DNA of 64,000 nucleotides, from positions 29,971 through 93,970 of the forward strand of contig DVKG01000011.1 of assembly GCA_018716135.1 (NCBI GenBank). Direction: 5' to 3'. Positions 59,583 to 64,000 of this stretch are shown here, one piece after another (position 1 is the first letter of the stretch; every line of letters starts with the position of its first letter). This stretch comes from Scybalosoma faecavium. GTDB lineage: Bacteria; Bacillota; Clostridia; Christensenellales; Christensenellaceae. The position numbers and the translations under genes were made by a program. Under the pieces are notes generated by a model. That model saw only the letters and a program-made list of their open reading frames with translations, ran no database searches and was not told the origin of the DNA.

Positions 59583-60821
59583 ATGAAACTAAAGAAAATT
59601 CTGGCCGCAGGTATGGCCGCCGTCATGTGTTTAGGCATGGCCGCATGCTCCGGCGGTTCAGAGAGCTCCGCTCCGGCGTCCGAAGCGCCTGCTTCCGCGG
59701 CAGATACAGCAGCTGCTTCTTCCGAAGCGAGCAGCGAGTCTTCCGCTCTGACGCCCGTCGCTAAAGAAGACCTCAATATCGGCTTTGTACACATTTCCGA
59801 TCCGTCCGACAAGGGCTATACTTACAACCACGATTTAGGCACTCAGAAGATGGTAAAGGACCTCGGTCTCAATGAGGATCAAATTATCAATAAATACTAC
59901 ACGGCGGAAGGCGACGCTACTACAACCGCTCTTCAGGAGCTGGTAGATCAGGGCTGCCAAATCATATTCGCTACGAGCTTCGGATTCGAACCTTACGTAG
60001 TAGAAATGGCTAAAGCACATCCCGAAATCCAGTTCTGCCACGCTACCGGCGAACAGGCCGCTGAAGTAAATCTGCCCAACTATCACAACTACTTCACAGG
60101 CATCCACGAGGTCCGCTACCTCACAGGAATCGCCGCAGGCATGAAGCTGAACGAGCTGGGCGAGACAAAGCTCGGCTATGTCGCCGCATTCCCCTACGCC
60201 GAGTGCATATCCGCTTACTCCGCATTCTATCTAGGAGCCAAGTCCGTCTGCCCGGAGGCTACTATGGACGTGATTTACACTCAGCAGTGGAACGACCCGA
60301 CGACAGAAGCTCAGGTCGCTCAGAAGCTCATCGACAGCGGCTGCGTAGTTCTCGGTCAGGACGCAGACTCCACGGCTACCGCTACTACTGCTGAGAACAA
60401 CGGCGTCTTCCAGGTCGGCTACAATTCCGATATGATTGAGGCCGCTCCCAAGGCGTCTCTCATCTCCGCTCGTTCCGACTGGAGCATCTATCTCGATTAC
60501 GCAGTTCAGTGCGTAATAGACGGCAAGGCAATCGACACAGACTGGTGCCAAGGTCTGGCCGACGGCGCTGTTTACCTCTCTCCGCTCAACACGGACATCG
60601 CTGCCGAAGGCACACAGGAAGCTCTCGACGAAGCTACGGAGAAGATCAAGTCCGGCGAGCTGGAGGTTTTCGCAGGTCCTCTCAAGGGTACTAACACCGT
60701 CGAAGGCGGCGAAGATCTCGACATAGCCGAAGGCGAAGCTTTCCACGAGTCCGTAGATCGTTCCGCACCTTACTTCACATACATTCTCGAAGGCGTGAAC
60801 GTAATTTCCGGCGAAAGCTGA
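59583..60821 (+). CDS. Bmp-family substrate-binding lipoprotein 2 (tandem paralogue)
   Basis: 412 residues, closely similar to the previous gene through the whole binding domain (identical long blocks such as LGETKLGYVAAFP and TDWCQGLA). Differences cluster in the Ser/Ala tether, around residues 95-110, and in the last 40 residues. Lipobox MAAC (Cys about 21). GGAGG precedes the ATG. It has its own promoter and terminator. One importer and two binding proteins imply different ligands or affinities. Confidence 0.93.
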   Translation: MKLKKILAAGMAAVMCLGMAACSGGSESSAPASEAPASAADTAAASSEASSESSALTPVAKEDLNIGFVHISDPSDKGYTYNHDLGTQKMVKDLGLNEDQIINKYYTAEGDATTTALQELVDQGCQIIFATSFGFEPYVVEMAKAHPEIQFCHATGEQAAEVNLPNYHNYFTGIHEVRYLTGIAAGMKLNELGETKLGYVAAFPYAECISAYSAFYLGAKSVCPEATMDVIYTQQWNDPTTEAQVAQKLIDSGCVVLGQDADSTATATTAENNGVFQVGYNSDMIEAAPKASLISARSDWSIYLDYAVQCVIDGKAIDTDWCQGLADGAVYLSPLNTDIAAEGTQEALDEATEKIKSGELEVFAGPLKGTNTVEGGEDLDIAEGEAFHESVDRSAPYFTYILEGVNVISGES

Positions 60822-60841
60822 TTAATCATTTTGACACATCT

Positions 60842-60866
60842 GACGGCTGCAAAGCCGTCTTTTTTA
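60842..60866 (+). terminator. terminator after Bmp gene 2
   Basis: GACGGCT with AGCCGTC, 4-base loop, followed by TTTTTTATTTT. Confidence 0.85.
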
Positions 60867-60877
60867 TTTTATTTAAA

Positions 60878-60953
60878 AAGAGCCTCCTTTTTACTGATAT
60901 ACACCCCAAAAAGTCAGACACTTTTTTAGTGTATATCACATCCGGAAGCTCTT
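60878..60953. mobile_element. 76-base nested hairpin with an IS3-like end sequence (probable relic)
   Basis: Three nested stems: AAGAGC/GCTCTT, GATATACAC/GTGTATATC and AAAAAGT/ACTTTTT. The minus strand reads GTGTCTGACTTTTTGGGGT, closely resembling IS3-family terminal repeats. No transposase is nearby. It may now act as a terminator between convergent genes. Confidence 0.4.
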
Positions 60954-60976
60954 GGTTTAAATTTTATTTAATTGTT

Positions 60977-62215
60977 TTAATCCTGCTCAGCCCAGTTTCC
61001 GTTCTTGAATATCTGAACGCGCTCTCCGTTTTTTGTTACGCCTACTATTTCCAGGTCCTCCGTGCCTATCATAAAGTCTACGTGAACCGCCGAGTCGTTC
61101 ACGCCTTTTTCTTTAAGCTGCTCGTCGCTCATCGCCTCGTACCCTTTTACCGTATTCGTAAAACCGCGTCCCAGAGCCAGATGGCACGCTGCATTCTCGT
61201 CGAAAAGCGTGTTGTAAAACAGCAGTCCGGAATTGGATATGGGCGAATCATACGGCACGAGAGCGCATTCTCCCAGATACGCCGCTCCGTCGTCCATTGC
61301 TATCAGCTCGCGCAGCAGGCTCTCCCCCTTTTCGGCTTTCACCTCCACAGCCTTGCCCCCGCGGAATTTCACCGAGAAATTCTCTATCAGCTCGCCCTGG
61401 TAGGACAGCGGCTTGCTCGCGACTACAATTCCTTCAGCCTCTCCGCGCATAGGCGACGTGTACGCCTCCTCGCTGGGTATATTCGCGTTGAACGGCACTC
61501 CGGATATGGTATCCTCCTCTCCGGCGAGGAACATTCCGCCGTCTATCAGTCCGACGGTAAAATCAGTGCCGCTGCCGGACTTGTACTCCAGCTTCTCCAA
61601 TCCCAGAGAGTTGAGCCACGCGCACTTTTCGGACAGATTTTCGTTGTGCTTTGTCCACGCGGCTATGGGATCATCCGTGACTCTGGACGTATCCAGTATT
61701 GCCTCCCACAGCTTTTCAACCGCCTCCTCGTCTTTCAGCTCCGGAAAGAGCTTTTTCGCCCACGCTTTCCCCGGAGCGGCGGCTATGCACCACTGGTACC
61801 TGTTTTCCATTCTATCGCGCAGCGGCTTCAAAACCTTCATTTTCGCCTGTATTGCCTTGGCGTACTTCGCTTGATCTATTCCCGCCAATCCATCGGGGTC
61901 GTCGCTGAGTATGTATATTCTCGCGGGCAGCTTGAGACTCATGCTTTCCATTTTTGCATACTCCCATGCTTCAACTTCGCCCAAAACAAGCCCGTCCGCA
62001 TTCTCAACCGCCATTTTCTCCAACGGCTGATGAGTCCAATCTACACGAACCTTTCTCGCTCCGGCTTCGTAGCACTCTTTGGCTATGCACTCTATAAACT
62101 CAGGCTGATCCAGCTCTGCCGAAATAACTACCTCCTGCCCCTGCTGTACGTTAACGCCCTTCTTGACTATGAGTTTTGCGAAATTTTCTATTCTCTTTTT
62201 CAATATTTCCTGCAT
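60977..62215 (-). CDS. M29-family aminopeptidase (AmpS/PepS type)
   Basis: 412 residues matching thermophilic-type M29 aminopeptidases: RVDWTHQPL, PSEEAYTSPMRGEAEGIVVA with the metal-binding Glu, LGECALVPYDSPIS, LFYNTLFDENAACHLALGRGF and the late SAVHVDFMIGTEDLEI. It cleaves N-terminal residues from peptides using two metal ions in the cytoplasm. AAGGAGAAGG precedes the ATG. The promoter is TTGAAA-N17-TATAAT at 62258-62286. Confidence 0.95.
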   Translation of the reverse strand: MQEILKKRIENFAKLIVKKGVNVQQGQEVVISAELDQPEFIECIAKECYEAGARKVRVDWTHQPLEKMAVENADGLVLGEVEAWEYAKMESMSLKLPARIYILSDDPDGLAGIDQAKYAKAIQAKMKVLKPLRDRMENRYQWCIAAAPGKAWAKKLFPELKDEEAVEKLWEAILDTSRVTDDPIAAWTKHNENLSEKCAWLNSLGLEKLEYKSGSGTDFTVGLIDGGMFLAGEEDTISGVPFNANIPSEEAYTSPMRGEAEGIVVASKPLSYQGELIENFSVKFRGGKAVEVKAEKGESLLRELIAMDDGAAYLGECALVPYDSPISNSGLLFYNTLFDENAACHLALGRGFTNTVKGYEAMSDEQLKEKGVNDSAVHVDFMIGTEDLEIVGVTKNGERVQIFKNGNWAEQD

Positions 62216-62257
62216 ACACCTTCTCCTTAATCGTAAAAAATTACTCCTCTAATTTAT

Positions 62258-62286
62258 ATTATATACCCCAAAAAGCTCCGTTTCAA
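62258..62286 (-). promoter_or_regulatory. promoter of the M29 aminopeptidase gene
   Basis: Minus strand TTGAAA (62286-62281), 17 bases, TATAAT (62263-62258). Confidence 0.65.
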
Positions 62287-62426
62287 CGCAGCTCTGCGCT
62301 ATTAGTTTACTCTAATGTTATATATTTATTCATATAACGTATTGAATAAATCGAATAATTGAATTTAACGCTGAGTGGTATAATTTAAGTGTTAATAAAA
62401 TGCAAATCCACTTTCGGAGTTAAATA

Positions 62427-63857
62427 ATGCAACAAAAAATCTCTTTGCACGGGCACGAGCCTACGCCTTCCTTGCTCAAGCTCTTCATTTATTTTTCAGT
62501 CCTCAGTCTGATATTCGCCTTTATACGAAGCGACGGCAGTCTGCTCGGAGGTCTGCATTCTATAGTTTTTTCTCCCGCCCAAAGCGCTTTGGACTATTTC
62601 AGCGTCGGCGGCGTCGGTTCCACCTTTCTGAACGTCAGCCTTGTAGGGTTCGGCTGCTGCCTCGTGCTGGGGCTGTCCCGCGCAGACCTGAACGCCGGCT
62701 CCGTCGTGGCGTTCTTCCTCACTGTCGGGTTCTCTTTTATGGGTATAAATATACTCAATATGTGGCCGTGCATACTGGGTACTATGCTTTTCTCTCTCGT
62801 GCGCAGAGAACATTTTTCCCAGCACGCCAACACCGCTCTGTTCTCCACGGCTATGGCGCCTTTTGTCAGCGAGGCTCTGCTCAGATATCCCGGTACAGAA
62901 GTTAGAAGCGAATTAGAGCTGGTTTATATACTTCTCGCGCTAGGCGTGGGGCTGTTCTCCGGCTTTCTCATGCCTGCTCTTTGTGAACATGCTCCCAACG
63001 TCCACATGGGCAGCAGCCTGTATAACGCAGGCGTCGGAGCAGGTCTGATAGGTTTTCTGTTATACACCCTCGGCTATAAAACTCTCGGCATCGAAGCGCC
63101 GACGACTTCTATCCTCGGAGACGGAGAGCCTTTTGTCGTGCCTATATTTTCTTGTATATTTTTCATATCCTGCATTGCCGTCGGTTTTGTATTGAACGGA
63201 TGCAGCTTCCGTGGTTTTATTTCAGTAATGCGCTGTACGGGATATCACGCAAATCTCCCCAAAGACTATGGTATGCCTCTCACTATAATGTCAACCGGAG
63301 TGTACGGCCTGTTCATATTGCTGTACTATATAGTAATCGGCGCCAGCTTCACAGCGCCCACTCTGGGAGCGGTATTCTGCATGCTGGCTCCTGTCGCTCT
63401 GGGCTCAAATCCGCTCAACGTACTGCCCATTATGATAGGCTATCTGCTTGCGAGCTTATTCGGCTTCTGGGAGCTGGATACTCAGTCCATTATAATCGGA
63501 CTTTGCTTCGCAAACGGCCTCTCTCCAATCTCGGGCAGATATGGTTTTCTCTGCGGAGTACTCGCAGGCATGTTTCATTCCTTCGTCGTCGTTTCTGTTC
63601 CTCTGCTGCACGGCGGGCTGTGTCTCTACAACGGCGGCTTCGCCTGCGCCATCGTCGCGATGCTTCTCACTCCGATATTCGAGACCTTCTTCCGCACCTC
63701 CGGCGTTATACGAATCCCGGGGATACTCCCCATTCCGAAGCGAAAAGACGATAACTCCGATGTAATAATACTGCCGAGGAATCATCGCCGCAGGCACATC
63801 CAGCCGGTGACAAAAATTGAAGACGCAGACATTCCGGATGAATTAGATATGGATTGA
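62427..63857 (+). CDS. DUF1576 multi-pass membrane protein
   Basis: 476 residues with about twelve hydrophobic segments and a charged cytoplasmic-type tail (RNHRRRHIQPVTKIEDADIPDELDMD). The pattern SLVGFGCCLVLGLSRADLNAGSVVAFFLTVGFSFMG and the repeated NAGVGAGLIGF are characteristic of DUF1576. The family is restricted largely to Bacillota and its function is unknown; a transporter role is plausible. GGAG precedes the ATG, and a TATAAT lies at 62379-62384. Confidence 0.85.
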   Translation: MQQKISLHGHEPTPSLLKLFIYFSVLSLIFAFIRSDGSLLGGLHSIVFSPAQSALDYFSVGGVGSTFLNVSLVGFGCCLVLGLSRADLNAGSVVAFFLTVGFSFMGINILNMWPCILGTMLFSLVRREHFSQHANTALFSTAMAPFVSEALLRYPGTEVRSELELVYILLALGVGLFSGFLMPALCEHAPNVHMGSSLYNAGVGAGLIGFLLYTLGYKTLGIEAPTTSILGDGEPFVVPIFSCIFFISCIAVGFVLNGCSFRGFISVMRCTGYHANLPKDYGMPLTIMSTGVYGLFILLYYIVIGASFTAPTLGAVFCMLAPVALGSNPLNVLPIMIGYLLASLFGFWELDTQSIIIGLCFANGLSPISGRYGFLCGVLAGMFHSFVVVSVPLLHGGLCLYNGGFACAIVAMLLTPIFETFFRTSGVIRIPGILPIPKRKDDNSDVIILPRNHRRRHIQPVTKIEDADIPDELDMD

Positions 63858-63875
63858 ATATCGTGTCGCAAATCA

Positions 63876-63950
63876 AAACCACCGGTTGAACCGGTGGTTT
63901 GAACAGGCCCTATAAGGGCCCCACACTTGTAGTAACCCTCTAAAGAGGGT
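63876..63950. repeat. three consecutive hairpins, IS200/REP-like end
   Basis: Stem 1: AAACCACCGG with CCGGTGGTTT, loop TTGAA (63876-63900). Stem 2: GGCCCT with AGGGCC (63906-63920). Stem 3: ACCCTCT with AGAGGGT (63935-63950). The arrangement resembles the structured ends of IS200/IS605 elements or REP sequences; any transposase would be outside the window. The first stem could also terminate the DUF1576 transcript. Confidence 0.5.
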
Positions 63951-64000
63951 ATTGAATGATCTACCAATCACATCATTATTCCTGCAGCCCCCTATTCGGG

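Noticed and set aside
60929..62230. A 433-codon open frame antisense to the M29 aminopeptidase
   Set aside because: Composition is biased to Arg, Tyr and His with no recognisable domain; the opposite strand is a clear, complete M29 enzyme.

Overview
The window looks like a chromosomal segment of an anaerobic Bacillota (Clostridia-type) bacterium, plausibly a gut commensal. The signs are a Clostridia-style fermentative AdhE, a DUF1576 membrane protein, a NimA-like flavoprotein, a yybP-ykoY manganese riboswitch in front of mntP, Bmp-family nucleoside-type ABC uptake genes, AGGAGG ribosome binding sites and sigma-A promoters of the TTGCAT/TTGACA-N17-TATAAT kind. No tRNA, rRNA, CRISPR array, complete insertion sequence or prophage was seen. 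Species cannot be named from the sequence alone.

Layout. 1-2.3 kb: end of an AlbA_2 (Schlafen-type) protein, a membrane-anchored Mrr-like nuclease and a family 4 glycosyltransferase, all on the minus strand. 2.4-6.2 kb: a P-type Ca2+ ATPase, a NimA-like protein and an AIM24/TIGR00266 protein. 6.3-10.3 kb: adhE and, directly downstream, a shortened paralogue of its alcohol dehydrogenase half that has lost the metal ligands. 10.7-14.0 kb: a secreted caspase-like peptidase next to a lipoprotein serpin. 14.1-17.9 kb: metallophosphoesterase, then nth, obgE, yhbY and a cyclophilin. 18.0-22.6 kb: a two-gene ABC exporter and its TetR regulator.

23.2-42.7 kb is the centrepiece: a nine-gene, co-directional operon for a non-ribosomal peptide. 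It encodes a fatty acyl-AMP ligase loading module, three cyclization (Cy) domains, three adenylation domains whose specificity residues all read as cysteine, an inserted methyltransferase-like domain, a thiazolinyl imide reductase of the Irp3/PchG type, a saccharopine-dehydrogenase-like oxidoreductase, a carrier-reductase didomain, two stand-alone thioesterases (one with a Cys nucleophile) and a phosphopantetheinyl transferase. The simplest reading is an acyl chain extended by three cysteines that are cyclized to thiazolines and partly reduced: a lipidated relative of pyochelin/yersiniabactin made without salicylate or polyketide genes. Three copies of one inverted repeat (AATAAC-N3-GTTATT core) sit at the tetR promoter, upstream of the ABC exporter and upstream of the NRPS operon, tying these units into one probable regulon.

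42.8-47.1 kb: a GldA/GldF/GldG-like ABC system with a lipoprotein. 47.2-51.7 kb: GNAT acetyltransferase, Mn riboswitch with mntP, Na/Pi symporter, M20-type peptidase. 51.7-53.9 kb: an SOS-like cassette (self-cleaving XRE-S24 repressor, Y-family polymerase, small protein) behind a perfect operator. 53.9-60.8 kb: a nucleoside-type ABC importer divergent from two tandem Bmp lipoproteins with matching promoters. 60.9-64.0 kb: M29 aminopeptidase, DUF1576 membrane protein, and remnants resembling IS3 and IS200/REP ends.
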